A stretch of DNA of 64,000 nt from Basidiobolus meristosporus CBS 931.73 (lineage: Eukaryota > Basidiobolomycota > Basidiobolomycetes > Basidiobolales > Basidiobolaceae), in the NCBI GenBank assembly GCA_002104905.1, contig MCFE01000249.1, positions 1-64,000 of the forward strand. The letters run 5' to 3'. The translations under genes were made by a program, and so were the position numbers. The notes beneath the pieces were generated by a model. The model was not told the origin of the DNA and did not search any database. It saw nothing but the letters and a program-made list of their open reading frames with translations. Every line of letters starts with the position of its first letter. The first letter of the stretch is position 1. Positions 46,540-58,923 of the stretch are shown here, one piece after another.

Positions 46540-49500
46540 TTAGAAGGTTTGACTGATTCGACTTCCCTGCTTGACTCTACTGAGACGCCATTCATTCGGC
46601 TTCTCATACTTATTGTAGAGTGGCTCGATCTTCTCCTGGCGCTTACGCTTACTAATCTTGTTAGCATCGGCAACCTTGAAGAAGGTTGGTGCAACTTCGA
46701 CCAACCATTTGGGCTCAATGGCAATGATTTCGCGCATGTATTCCTTCGTGGTCAAGACAAGTTCGTGGTAAATAACCCACTCGGGGTTCTTGTTGAAGAG
46801 CGAGCTGGAAGGATGGATGTAGACCGGCGTTCCTTCCACAAGCGTTTTGTAGCCCTCCTGCGGGTCCTTCTTCGCCGCATGACGGAAGAAACCGCCACAA
46901 ATCGCTCGTCGCACTTTGTTGTAATTCTTGCCGCAAGAAATGATATCCTGCTTGTATCGGTCCATGATTCCCAGTAGCTGTTTTCGAATATCTTGAGCCC
47001 TTTTCATCGTTCGAGCTTGAATGAAATTCTCAAAGCACCAAGCGTTCGAGAATCGGCTAGTTTTCCAGCCATTGTAGACTGTGAGCAGAGTAAGATGGTC
47101 GCCTTCAGGTTGGTGGAATTTGGCTTTCTTGGAATCGGCAAGTGCCTGTTTCTCCTTGGGTCGGTAAAATACGCTTTGAATGGAAAGCATAGCTACGACA
47201 GTGAGGATTTCGTCACTACAACCAAGATCAACGGACATGATAAGCATCTTCGCCAAAGGGGGGTCCAGCGGAAATTCCGCCATCTTTCTTCCAAGCCGTG
47301 TCAGTAGGCCCTCATTGTCCAGTGCGCTAAGGGCATAAAGTTGCTCCAACGCGGTGATCAATGTTTGCACCGGTGGTGGGTCCATGAAATCGAAATGAAT
47401 AAGATCATTGATACCCATGGCCTTCAGTGTGAGTACCGTATTGGATAAATTTGTTCTTTGGATTTCCGGAATACTGCTGGGCAACATTTCATTACGGAAG
47501 GCCGCTTCGGTATACAGGCGATAGCACTTTCCAGGCCCGGTACGTCCGGCACGACCAGAACGCTGTTTGGCCTGGGCTTGGGAAATGGGTGTCACCACAA
47601 GCGAGTCCATACCGAGTTTGGGATCATACGCGTTCTGCTTGACGAAGCCTGGATCAACCACGTAATAGATACCGTCAATCGTGATGGAGGTTTCAGCAAT
47701 ATTTGTGGCAATGACCACCTTTCGGCTGCCGGGTGGAGCAGGCTCAAAGATCTTGGACTGCATTTCACTTGGAAGCGCGCTATACACCGGTAGAATGATT
47801 AGCTCGGGAACCATTGGGCCGAGCGCTTTCATGCGCTCGAACAGAATCTCCGAGGCCGTGTCAATCTCTTCTTGACCGGTAAGGAAAAGAAGAATATCAC
47901 CGGGTGGTTCGGTAAGATGGATCTGCATTACGGTGACCAGTGACGCGTCCAGGTAGTCGTTTTCAGGCTCTTTGGTATAGAGAATCTCGACGGGGAAGGT
48001 TCTGCCAGGGATGGTGAAAATGGGGCAGTTGAAGAAGAACTGAGAGAACTTTTCAGCATCGAGCGTAGCACTGGTGACAATCAGCTTAAGGTCAGGCCGG
48101 ATGGTCAAAGTTTTCTTGAGTAGTCCAAATAGCACATCCGTATGGATGGTACGTTCGTGGGCTTCATCCAGTATGATCATGGAATATTGCGAGAGGTTGG
48201 GGTCAATCAAACACTCTCTGAACAGCATACCATCCGTCATGTATTTGATCTTGGTCTCTGGGCTGGTGCAATCTTCAAAACGAATAGAATACCCCACCTC
48301 TTGACCTAATCGACAACCGACCTCTTCAGCCACACGTTTGGCAACTGACATGGCGGCAACACGACGTGGCTGTGTACAGCCAATTCTTCCTCGATCGGCA
48401 AACCCTTCTTCCGCAAAGTACTGTGTCATTTGGGTGGTCTTTCCAGAGCCAGTGTCGCCAACAACAACCAACAGTTGATTTTCATGGACGGCGTTGATCA
48501 AACTTTGACGTAGTTTGAAAATGGGCAGATTCTCTCTTTGCTCTTTGATGGAGAGGTCGGTGATTCTACCGAAGGAAGTTGCCTTGTTGAATGAGGATTT
48601 CTTCCATTCCGGTATTTCGGCTGCCTTGGAGCTCGCTGCCATACCTCTTAGATCTTGTGCGAAATGTCGCTCTTGGTTCTCCGCCATAGGATCGTTCCAG
48701 GCAGTGTTCAAATCCTTAGGCACGCTATCGTACTCCGCTTGAGCCTGCTGTTGTCGAAGGTCCTTTCTTTCTTTTGCTAGTGAGGCACCAGCCATTGCAG
48801 CTCTGTTCATACTGCCATCAGGGGCTTTAACAACTTTCAGAGGGCTAAGCTGCAAAGTTTGCTTTGTCTGTCCTTTCAGGAACATGGGTTCATCCTCTCG
48901 GAGTTCAATATCCAACTCCTCTTCAGCTTCTTCACCTTGCGCCAAGCCTTGATCGTCATCGTAGTTTGGATATTCGGAAGGATCCAGAACACCCGCGGCA
49001 ATTAGTTGTTTAATCTCCCAACGCTCAGGTGAGGTTAATCGTTTTCTGGCTCTGCTATTACCATCGCTATCATCAATGATTGGAACTTGGTTCAGAGGGC
49101 GATCAGGGTTGCGCATCGATTCTTCCACAATCTCTTGTTCACTTCGAATTGTTAGATGTGGTGACAAGTCTTTTCCGGTCACTTGATCAACATCTTTCAT
49201 GGACAGCCCAATGCGTGAACCCGCGATAGACATCACCTTGACTTTCACCCTTTGTCCACGCTCAACAACATCCGAGGGATGGTTCACACGCATACCGGAT
49301 GACAAAGAGCTGACATGCACCATTCCTTCTGCCTTTGGCTTTACATTATCAAGGGCTACGAATGCACCGAAATCCCGCATGCCAGTGACTCTGCCGTCAT
49401 AGATCTTGTGTAAAATAGGCTTATCATCGAATCTGCTCGACTTTCTGTAACTATCTTTACTACTTTGTCCACGATACGAGCTACGGCCGCGCGAGTTGGA

Positions 49501-50194
49501 CCTTGAACGGGATCTATAGCGACGATCGTGTCTTCTCTCACGACTTCCGCTTCTTCTTCTATATGAAGGGCTTCTGGAACGAGAGCGGCGTTCATTTCTG
49601 TATGGACTACGTTCCCTGCGTTCACTAGATGACTTGTGAGATTCTCTCTTGCTTTTAGCCAAGTTCTCGAGATCTTCCAGCTGGTTCATGGCTTCCTTCG
49701 CGGTCTTAACATCCTCCTCTCTTTGCTTGACCTAGTAAAAAGTTTGAAATGTTCAGGTTATGAGTCACGAATGGAAAACACGTGGATAAATACCCAATCC
49801 GGATTGTCAGGAAGGGAAAGTCCAGGAAACTCCACGGCACGTCTTTGAATCTCCTCCTCGTCACGTTCGAAGTTCGAATCCTTGCTGTCGTTGGCCTTCT
49901 TTGGTTTCATCTTGTTAATTAAGCGATCCAAATTTTCTATGAAGGAGTCAGGGAATTCCGCGCCATTGCTGTGCAAAGTTTGTCTGAATTCCAGAAGATT
50001 TTTGCTCGATTCGTGAAGGTGAATAATGAACTCGGCTAGATATAAAGGATCAGTATCAAGCGTCGTGATCTGAAAAAAGCGCAAGCCAATAAGTGCATAC
50101 CTAGAGTTTTGTCAGTGATACCAGTGTGGTTGTATAACTCGTTGGTGATCTTAGACACCAACGAGAGGTACTCCAATTTCTCTATTCCATCCAT
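46540..50194 (-). CDS. PRP22: Spliceosomal DEAH helicase Prp22 (DHX8-like)
   Basis: Prp22 releases spliced mRNA from the spliceosome. Three exons: 50194-50101, 50035-49794 and 49731-46540, giving about 1,175 residues. A helical N-terminal region (residues 1-110) is followed by an RS-rich stretch (SRSRS repeats near 49600-49480) and an S1 RNA-binding domain ([15 protein letters not shown]). The DEAH core has [36 protein letters not shown] and QRSGRAGRT. The HA2 and OB-fold C-terminal domains end near the stop. The start [10 protein letters not shown] matches the family's N-terminus. It is divergent from PAM16, with 352 bases between starts. Confidence 0.95.
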
Positions 50195-50546
50195 GATCTA
50201 CACTTGTAGTAGAGATGTACAACACACCTGTGCCAGCAAGTAATCCGTTAACCATCTGCAATTTCCGCTTAACCCACGTGATCCGGAGGTTCTAGGTTTT
50301 TTTCACCTCCTTAACGGGCTCAATAGGGACATCGGCATTGCGGTAAGAAAACGATTAGGAACATGATTAGGAACACGATTAATATCCATGAGAATGATCT
50401 TGCGAGATATCTCCAATCGAACCTTCAGATGGGACATTTGAAAAAATTTGGTCTCCGGGTGAGGATAAGCTTTTTCACTGGCATCATTGAATAGACACAG
50501 TTCTCAACTTGTTCAACGAAACAGAACTCCTGCTAACTACTGAAAA

Positions 50547-51179
50547 ATGGTAAACCTGCCCGACTCTTTTGTACTGAACCGTGAACTATTTCTTACTCAG
50601 AATAATTGCCCAGGCTGCCAGAGTTATCGCTCAACTGATCGTTATGGGTTCCCAGATTGTGGGCAAGGCATTCGTTGCTGCCTACAAGCAAGCCGCTGCC
50701 AGTATGTCACCTTCACAATAGTTGGATAGTGTTAATAGAAGTATAACTTAGCGACTAACTCTACGAATAGACGCTGCCCGCGGTGGCGGAGCCGGTGCCG
50801 CTAGTGCCAAAGGATCTGCTGAGGCTGCCACCAGAAGAGGTGGGATGACCCTCGATGAAGCTTGTCAGATTTTGAACATCAAAAAAGAAGCCGAGCTTGC
50901 AGACATCGTCAAGGTAACATTCGGAACGGAATTCCCGACGACCGTATTTGAGGGTTCTGACATTTCAATTCACAGAGTTACGAGCATTTGTACAAAGTAA
51001 ATGATGCCTCGGTAAAGGGAAGCTTCTACTTGCAGTCCAAGGTCGTTCGCGCCAAGGAGCGAATCGAACTGGAGCGAGGGATAAAAATCGCGGCGGAGAA
51101 ACCTGCCCAGGCGGAAGGAGAAGCAGCTGCCAAAGCCACGGAAGGTGCATCTCGGCCGGAACCACCCCAACAGCAGTAA
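50547..51179 (+). CDS. PAM16: Mitochondrial import motor subunit Pam16 (Tim16/Magmas)
   Basis: Pam16 is the J-like partner of Pam18 in the TIM23 import motor at the matrix side of the inner membrane. Exons: 50547-50549, 50614-50701, 50771-50913 and 50976-51179, about 145 residues. The first exon is only the ATG codon; the next begins [20 protein letters not shown], the typical membrane-associated N-terminus. The degenerate J domain has [32 protein letters not shown] and [15 protein letters not shown], with no HPD motif, as expected. A Glu/Ala/Pro-rich tail follows. Without the ATG-only exon no in-frame ATG precedes the conserved N-terminus. Confidence 0.92.
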
Positions 51180-51482
51180 CTTATGATCAGTTATATTCAT
51201 CTTTTTATTTACATCTTCGCATTCACGTTTCATGTCCTCCTTGAGCAAATAAATAATTTCGATATAGACTAACCGTTTCACCTGATTTTGGCAACCATCG
51301 TTCCTTCCCCACCCAGCTTCACTCCTCCCGGGTAGACATTTAATTCTTTTATTTGAAGCAAAATACATATTACGGGCACCGAATGGAAAAATACAAAATT
51401 AATGGCACATCGACCGAATAAGTAGGAGATATAGTAGGCAGGACATTGCCGAGAGATGAGGCTAAGTGCTGATCGCGTTCCA
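51180..51482. other. Convergent 3' region between PAM16 and RasGEF
   Basis: No gene is seen; both neighbours end towards this stretch. Confidence 0.4.
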
Positions 51483-54400
51483 TCATAAAAACCCGCTTTC
51501 GTGAAGCAAGCGGGCGATCTTCTCATCCTCACGCTCTCTTGGCTCCATGCTCAGACTGGTATTGTAGAGATCCTGGACGTCGCGACTTCCTTGCAGACAG
51601 GTGCGGATGAAGTTTTGCAATTCTGGGACAGGAGTGAGGTTGTATGGGGAGTTCTGGTATTGCTGAATCTCTCGAATCACCTCGGCGCATTTCGCCCGTT
51701 TGGCAATATTGATCAGGTGGGGATGGTTTGGTACATGGTCCGGGTTTCCATCCTCAACGAAGGTCAGGTCAGTCAAATAGAGGCCTAGGTTATGTGATCA
51801 TTAGTAAGACGCGGCGCCAGTTCAGGGAAACTTGCTCACATACCCAGGAAGGGCACGCATGGTGGATTGACGGAATGCAGCTCATCTCGATAAACACCGA
51901 AGTTCCTTGTGGAGCTCATAAGCTTTTTCAGGCTGTCCAGTGTAGCGGTGGATTTACTGTTGACGAGCTACAATGTGGTGAGATACGGGTTGTGCATGCA
52001 TATGTGTACGGTAGATAAACGAGATACCTCCCAGGTCCTCCTTAGCCGATGGATAGGTGCGGAGTTGAATCCTGCGAGCACAGCGGTCAGAGTATTGTAG
52101 TTGTTCAGTTGGCGACATCGCTGAGCTTAGTTAGAAGTTGTCTCCAATGTTGCAAAGTGCTAATGAAGTCTCACCTCTCCAATGCTAATGAAATGCTTGA
52201 TCAGAGCAACACGCTTCCTTGGCTCATTCTCCGAAAGGATGGTTTCCGCTACCCAATTGGTAACCTTTCCCCAAAGAAATGTAAGTAGAGGGCATTGGTG
52301 CCAAGCTACGGGGGCATTACCTGGTTAGAAACTTCGATCATAGCCTTAATATTGACCGCAATCGAACCATCCTTCTGGCTCCACGCTTTGTTTAAACACT
52401 CGACCGGTCTGATGCGATTGTACATAGCCGAGTCCATCACCGTAAATTGCCTGGCCAACTCTATGGGGTCGATTTCCAGTAGCCGGAGTCGCTTTAGGTT
52501 TTTGGGCAATATGGGGGGTGGGGCTTCTTTGTTCATGTTCAATACCATTTTGCGGAAGCTTCCATCAAACGATGATTGCATCTAGAGAAATCCAAGTCAG
52601 CTATTGCCGTCAAAGTTGCGGTCGAAACAACACCAACCCTCTTATCGATCAGTTTCAATAGCTGCTTGGCAGCAAACGGAAGGATATCCATCATGTTAGC
52701 TTCGGCAAAGTCACGTAACATCTCGAGAGCTGAATAATCCTCGCCCTCAAGGTAGTAGCTCTCAAGCCAACTTTTGATTACGTTGAACACCCTGAAAGCG
52801 GTCGTGATTTTAGCAATCAAGAAATCTAACATGATATGTTATGACTCCATACCGAAGGCGAACCGGGACGAGTTTCTTCTCTTTCCAAAGCTCGAACTCT
52901 GGATCCGAAAGGCCTGAGGGTGGCTGTAAATTGAAGCGTTGAAAGAGCAGCTCAAAGACATCCTCGGTGGAGGAGAATGAACGATAGGTTAACAGAAAAG
53001 TGGCGATGAACGCCGAATCTAAATTTGTTCTGGAGTTTAGTAAACTGGTTACACAACCATAGAACAATATGCAGCTTACCTAACAAGTCGTGCAGAGTCA
53101 ACCGCTCCACCAGGGAAACAAGCGTGCCACCTTTAACTTGGCCTTCCATGTTAAAAGCAACGTCCGCCTGAGCATATTCATAACCGAGGAACCAAGGTTT
53201 TTCTTCAGTGGGATTCTTCTCAATCATGAGGTTGGGTGCATCGTCTCCAAAGAACTTCTTCAGCTTCTCTTTCTGCTTCGACTTCACAGGTGCCTCTCGT
53301 TCGTTGTCGTCAAGGTCCTCCTCTTTGGTGTCGAATTCATCATCATCCGACCCGTAATCGTTTGTGGGGGATAGAAGCGCAGGGGTTTTTAAATTCAAGT
53401 GTTCTTTGTCATCACCGATATCGGCGTCATCCTCCACTAGAGAAAGGGAGACCGCGCGGCGTTGTTTTAGTGGGGAGCTGGTGGAGTCGAACGGATTTAA
53501 AGAGTTGTATTTTTCGATCAACATGGCTCGTTCGACCTTCTCTTTTTCGTTGATCACAAACTTGACCGCCACAATCAGATCGGTAACGGATGCCTCAATC
53601 TGCCTTCCACAGTCCACTAGCTGTTCCACAATGCTAGAAGGCACTGTAGGCTCAGCAGACTTTTGGGTGATCAATACCAGAAGTGCAATGTTATTGTAGA
53701 TGGATTGCTTGCTTTCTCTAAACCCACGAGCCACCTTCTCATCCACCCCAGACACAGACACGTTATCTGCCAGTGTCAGCGGTTGTGCAATATCTATGAT
53801 TGCTTGCTTGGTAAGGCCCACCAGTTGGTCAAGCTTAACGTTTGATGTGGATAAGTACTGTGTTAGCTTCTTCATAGAATTCGCAGTGATCCGTGAACAA
53901 GTAGCAAGCTCAGACCGGATATCAGAGCTATAGCTGGGCTTATCAATAAACGTGTCCATGTTTGAGCTTCCATCGCCGATGGTGTCGGAATCGACGGTGC
54001 TTCCTCCATTGATGGACCCTTCAGTTTCGTAGTCCTCCAGTGAATCCACATTCAAAAGATTCTTCACGGGTATAGAGCTTGCTTGTGCCACAGTGGCAAA
54101 ATGCCGAACAGCCAACAGCAAATCGTTGGCATCCTGTTGCATGTCGCTCACTGAACTCGGGGCTGGCCAGAGGCTAGATGCTAGCTGGGCAGACTCCACG
54201 AGTTTACACAGTGAACTAAAGATTTGTTGGTGATGCATAGCAAGGATTGGATGCCCGTTCAGGACCTGGGAATCCATATTTTCTGTTTGAGAGCAAACAA
54301 ACATCACTCGAACCGCCTCGATAATGTCGGACGTTTGCTCTATGAAATGTTCTTTGAGATTTCGCTTTGCGGAGTTGTTTAAACGGTGGATGGTCGTCAC

Positions 54401-55501
54401 CACTTTGGAGCTTAACCTTATCCAGCTCAGCTCGCCGCAATCGTCGAATTCTTCGATGGATTCCATGAGGCCTGATGGTCGGCGGCTTGGGTTATGTTTG
54501 GCAGCAATGGCACGTGACCATGAGGAATCCCCAGTCATGGATGATTCTGAAGATGAGGCAGACGCCATGGAGCCTCTTTTGAGCTCGTTCTGATTAGAAG
54601 CACGCTAAATAGATCCAGGTGAGTGTTGGGAGAGGAAGGGGTCAGAAAACTCCGGCATGCGCCTTACCAGCAAGCCCGTATCCCAATCCACATCGCTTAA
54701 TTTCCACGCAGTTTGATCAGTGACCATGTTGAAGTAGTAAGTCCGGCCATCGACATGTTCTTTCTGGCCCCAATTTGGAGGCAGCTACAAGATGATACAC
54801 GCTTTGTTAGTGAAAGGCACCGAATATGATTTCTCTCATACATCCACCTGCTCGTCACCAGTCATCACGTATTTACGATAAAATGTATCTGCGTTGCTTC
54901 TACTGGACAGCTCCGTGGAGTGTATATTCTCACTAGAGCCATCTTCATTATCAATTGCCTCTTGATTAGGAGGCGTTCCGGGGTAAGACCACCTTGCCTC
55001 TTTGGTAACCGGATTATAGTACCAAAAAGCTCCATCGTCCGAGGTTTGAATGGTCCAGTGCTCAGGAAGTTGAATATCGTCAGCCGTCCCTACAGTACCT
55101 ACAGAGAAACTTCGAGTGGTCTTCATCTCTGGAGGTGTGGGTTCAATACTCTCTTCGGTTGACTTGGTCAATAGGTCGTCTTCATCCAGACTGGAGGCCT
55201 CGCTCTTCTACAGAAAATAGTGGAACCAACAAGAGTTTAGTCCAGGGCAACGCTGATAATTCCGGAACCCAGATAGGCGGCGAGCCAACCGGAGAAAGCA
55301 GTGGTAATGGAATGGACTTACTCGAGGCTCTAGTGTATGCACAAAATTTGAAGGGAACCAGCCTCTTTCGCCGTTACACAAACCATCCCACCAACCAGAA
55401 GATTGTTGATCTATTACTTGGATTATCTCGCCTTTTTTGAATTTCAGACTAGAGGAGTCTGAAGAGTCAAAGTCATATAGTGCCCTAACTACAGTTGTCA
55501 T
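51483..55501 (-). CDS. SH3-WW-WW Ras guanine nucleotide exchange factor (Cdc25-like)
   Basis: This protein should load Ras with GTP at membranes, upstream of adenylate cyclase or MAP kinase. About ten exons encode roughly 1,200 residues. Exon 1 (55501-55322) is an SH3 domain (ALYDFDSSD, GWWDG, GWFPSNFV). Exons 2 and 3 (55207-54842 and 54784-54668) carry WW-type modules (LPEHWTIQTSDDGAFWYYNP and LPPNWGQKEHVDGRTYYFN). Exon 4 (54604-53083) is a long linker with acidic and Ser-rich stretches. The RasGEF-N domain includes FIATFLLTYRSFSSTEDVFELL. The catalytic RasGEF domain follows, with ELARQFTVMDSAMYNRI, a segment with TNWVAETIL and ALIKHFISI, LNNYNTLTAVLAGFNS and LTDLTFVEDGN. The start at 55501 places the SH3 domain at residue 1, as in related fungal proteins. 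Confidence 0.9.
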
Positions 55502-56344
55502 GGGGTCAGAGTAACAGAAATGTGATGACAACGTTCAAACACGCGGGCAAACAAACAGTTAGGGTTGGTTGAAACGGGAGGAATTGAATTTGAGGAAAAC
55601 AGGGGAATTAGAGTTGGGGAATGACAAGCGGTTCGCCGGTATTCTCACAGGTGGGGAAGAGCCAGCAGAGACTGAGGAAGTATATCGGCTCACTCTTTCA
55701 GTGTGGTTGCAAAAAGTTTCGAACTCTATTGCATCCAGAGTTGGTGAAGATAAGTCGCAGGAGAAATTGAGATCCGCCATATGATATATGAAGCGGAGAG
55801 TATAATTAAGAAAATCGAGGCTATTGGCTGGTGGGAATTGGGCATTAGGAGTGAACTCCATTAATTTCGGGGTTTGAGACTGTTTCAATCTGGTGAGAAA
55901 ATAAGCCAAAGTTGAACATGAGAAGGAGTAAAACAGCGGAATTCTAATCTAGCTATGTATGGGAATTACCCCTGCTCGCTTACTCTCTCAACTCAGACTA
56001 AATAGTACAATGGACCGTGATTAGTCTCAGTAATAGGGCTCCAATGCTCTTATAAATGACCCACCTGGCACCATTGGCTCAACGGGGGATGTTGCCATAC
56101 CTGTTGCCATACCAAAATGTATTGATTTAATTGTGGTACTAAATAAGGGCAATTTAAGAATTGCTGAAGCTTGTGTCTAGCTAAGCCAATTCCAAAGCAA
56201 TCGTTCTCTTTTTCCTCAGCAGAATATTCAGGATTTGCTTCCCAACACTCTTTAGTAACCTCATCGTAGCTGAAGTCGAGTTCGACTCAAATAGGGGCTT
56301 TTCCTGTAGATTAGCTGTATTCTCTCAACCTCCATAGTCGCAAC
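55502..56344. promoter_or_regulatory. Divergent intergenic region, RasGEF and SEC2-like genes
   Basis: 843 bases lie between two divergent starts. A 116-codon minus-strand frame (55559-55909) has no family resemblance and is not supported. Promoter function is inferred only from gene orientation. Confidence 0.4.
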
Positions 56345-58159
56345 ATGCCAGCCATGAACGATGTTTCCGAAGTCGAACTACTTTCCCATGACTCAGCAAA
56401 ACTGCAGTCCAAAATTCAACCAGTAATCAACACCAAATGTCGCTCCGCCTCTTTGTCGTCTTCTCGTCGACCAACATCCCTCTCTCAAAGTACCTCAGGG
56501 GTGGACCACAGCCCTGCACGGCTTTCTCCTTCAATGTCACCCTCCACTTCCTCGGTCAGTTCACCCTGTCTTTCGGGAGATGAAACCGACCACATCCCAA
56601 CAAAAGAGGAGCCACTCGAATACCAAAGTTGTGCCTGCGCTGTGATATTTTCTGGGAATAGCCCCACATGTAGCCAGTGTGGGAAAGTGTTTGGACAGCT
56701 TAGGGAGCTTCAGATAGAACGACTACGGCTTTTGGACGAGTTGGATACGTTGAAGAGCCGCTACGAGCTGGATGCGGAAGAAATACAATCGCTTAAAAGA
56801 GAGACAGAGCGTATGAAACTGCATATCAAAGATCTGCAGGCAAATCTTACGCTGAAGAGTGAAAAGTGTATTTCTCTCGAGCAAGATGTCACCGCGCTAA
56901 ATTATAAATATGTCAACGAGATTGAAAAGGTCGCCGAGTTGAATATCGCAAAGCAGCTGGTTGAGGGTGAATATGCGGAGCTAAGCAGATCCCTCTTTGA
57001 AGAGGCCAACGGGATGGTGGCTTCAGAGGCCAGACAGCGCTACGAGCTTGAGCTGGCGTGCAAAAATCTCAAGAAGCAGTTGGATGACACGAATGAAAGA
57101 CTCAACAATGAGACACAGCAGCTCAAGGAGCTGAAGCAAAAGCTTCAGGAGTTCCTTGTCGATCCTGAATCCGCACACTTGACGAATGGCTCTAGCCGGT
57201 CCAGAAACCTTTCTATTCGCTCGGTCTCCTCGGTCGAATCCGGCCTGGGTGGAGAAACCCACGAAGGCGAAAGTGACCATGGGGACCAAATCAAGCTATT
57301 GGATGAATTTGAGACTTTCTTGGCGAAAGTGAGTAATCCTAGGCTAACTCGTATTTACGCCATTCCGTTCATGAAATACTGTCTTGAGGAAGATGTTGAG
57401 CCTTGTCTTCGTCTTGGGAGCATGTCACGTTACTCACCCAGAAAATTGGCGGATGCAGTGTTCGCCAACACACTGACTATTGAGGAAGCACCCCCGACAG
57501 TAGCTCAAACAGAGCCACCACCTATGCAGCCGTCTCCCAAACTACCCCCGCCTAAGCAATCACTAATCTGGGATCGGATAAGTGGAGTGCATCTAGGCAG
57601 CACCAAAGGATGCCAGGCCTGTGGTCGCGAAGGGCACTGTCAATTCCGGTTCCGAATTTCCAATAACGATGAATGGGTGATCATTGATAGCTACTGCAGG
57701 GACCGCCTTGTAGCAGCCTGTGAATTCTATGTCTTCATCCGAAATGTCCGCTTAGGGCTGTTCAATCATCGTAATATAGATGTTCTCTGGATGGAATCGC
57801 TCAGGTTACGCATCCAGATGTTCTTTGCAAGGATTGGTTTACTGAAGCATATGACCGATGTCCCTCAAATCGATTCGGAAAAGCTACACATCTACTCTCG
57901 AAAGGCCACCACCGCCGTTGACCGCACCATCATCTCAACTGGATCCTCCGAAAACCTAAGCATGAGTGAGGAGATTCCTGACCAAACCACCACCGGTCTC
58001 CGGGTTCGTAGCTTTTCTCTCTCCAAGATGGAGCGGCTGAAACCCCTGTTCAAGCGGTTTTCCGGTGGCTTCGACGAACAGCAAGCTAGCAAGATCGAAG
58101 GGAAAGATGAATCTCCTGTTGAGCAATCAACATTGACTGGAGAGGACAATGCTGTATGA
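56345..58159 (+). CDS. Sec2/Rabin-type Rab guanine nucleotide exchange factor
   Basis: Sec2-domain proteins activate Sec4/Rab8-type GTPases on secretory vesicles. The 604-residue intronless protein has a Ser-rich N-terminus. Next is a CX2C pair (CSQCG, about residue 115). A long parallel coiled coil (about 125-280) contains the Sec2 signature SRSLFEEANGMVASEARQ. The second half has a Rabin8/Rab3IL1-like C-terminal domain. It includes FMKYCLEEDVEPCLRL, a CQACGREGHCQFRF zinc-binding-like segment, YCRDRLVAACEFYVFIRNVR and LWMESLRLRIQMFFARIGL. It is divergent from the RasGEF gene. Confidence 0.88.
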   Translation: MPAMNDVSEVELLSHDSAKLQSKIQPVINTKCRSASLSSSRRPTSLSQSTSGVDHSPARLSPSMSPSTSSVSSPCLSGDETDHIPTKEEPLEYQSCACAVIFSGNSPTCSQCGKVFGQLRELQIERLRLLDELDTLKSRYELDAEEIQSLKRETERMKLHIKDLQANLTLKSEKCISLEQDVTALNYKYVNEIEKVAELNIAKQLVEGEYAELSRSLFEEANGMVASEARQRYELELACKNLKKQLDDTNERLNNETQQLKELKQKLQEFLVDPESAHLTNGSSRSRNLSIRSVSSVESGLGGETHEGESDHGDQIKLLDEFETFLAKVSNPRLTRIYAIPFMKYCLEEDVEPCLRLGSMSRYSPRKLADAVFANTLTIEEAPPTVAQTEPPPMQPSPKLPPPKQSLIWDRISGVHLGSTKGCQACGREGHCQFRFRISNNDEWVIIDSYCRDRLVAACEFYVFIRNVRLGLFNHRNIDVLWMESLRLRIQMFFARIGLLKHMTDVPQIDSEKLHIYSRKATTAVDRTIISTGSSENLSMSEEIPDQTTTGLRVRSFSLSKMERLKPLFKRFSGGFDEQQASKIEGKDESPVEQSTLTGEDNAV

Positions 58160-58923
58160 TTTTCGATGTATTTGTACGATTGGGGATTCGCTCCATACTC
58201 CCCGCCACTGTCTGTTACTACATTCTAATTCGTAACATAACGTAACTGGCTGGCTGGCTGACTGATCCATACCCCGCTACCGACATTCTAACGCATATCC
58301 TACCGATTAGCTCTCTAACGCTCATTGAATTAACTCAATTTTGTTCTTCCTCAGGAACCCCCTCCCTCACTGGTTGTTATCATATACATTACTCAATTTC
58401 TCTTGGTCTGAATAAATACTCTATTTTCCAAACTATGCACGGATAAAACTGCAGTGTAACCCTTCTCTTCCACGCGAATGTTACGCCGATTCCCTAATGG
58501 GTTTCCCTCGGTTGCTATGGCATTTTCCGAGGCTTCATTGGTGTTCACATTACACAAGCTGGCAATAATCCGTGGTGGACATCTTCGTTTCCATAAAAAA
58601 AAAAATGAATCTATTATATGCGTTTCGAGGTTTACATATAAGCACTTGTTTGGGGGAAGATATATGGCAAAAGGAGAAAAAGAGGGGTCTATATATACAA
58701 AATAAAGAAACCAAGGGATGAAAGAGGCGTGGATAGCTTTTGTGCACTCAAAATCGAACTACCTAAATTGATATGTATATGAAAAGAAGAAATGATCCCT
58801 TCCCAAGGAAAGGTGATATATCGAGGTGTAACCTCTCCCACTTCGGATTTGGGAAAAAATGTTGAGCTGTTGATGGCCTCATCTAGATTTCACAAGATGT
58901 GTTGGCTTCTGATTCAGATCCCA
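58160..58923. other. Convergent intergenic stretch
   Basis: This is the 3' region between two converging genes. It includes an A-run near 58597-58605 and TGGC repeats near 58246-58260. No gene is seen. Confidence 0.4.

Noticed and set aside
55559-55909. 116-codon minus-strand frame upstream of the RasGEF gene.
   Set aside because: No recognisable domain, and it lies in the divergent promoter region.
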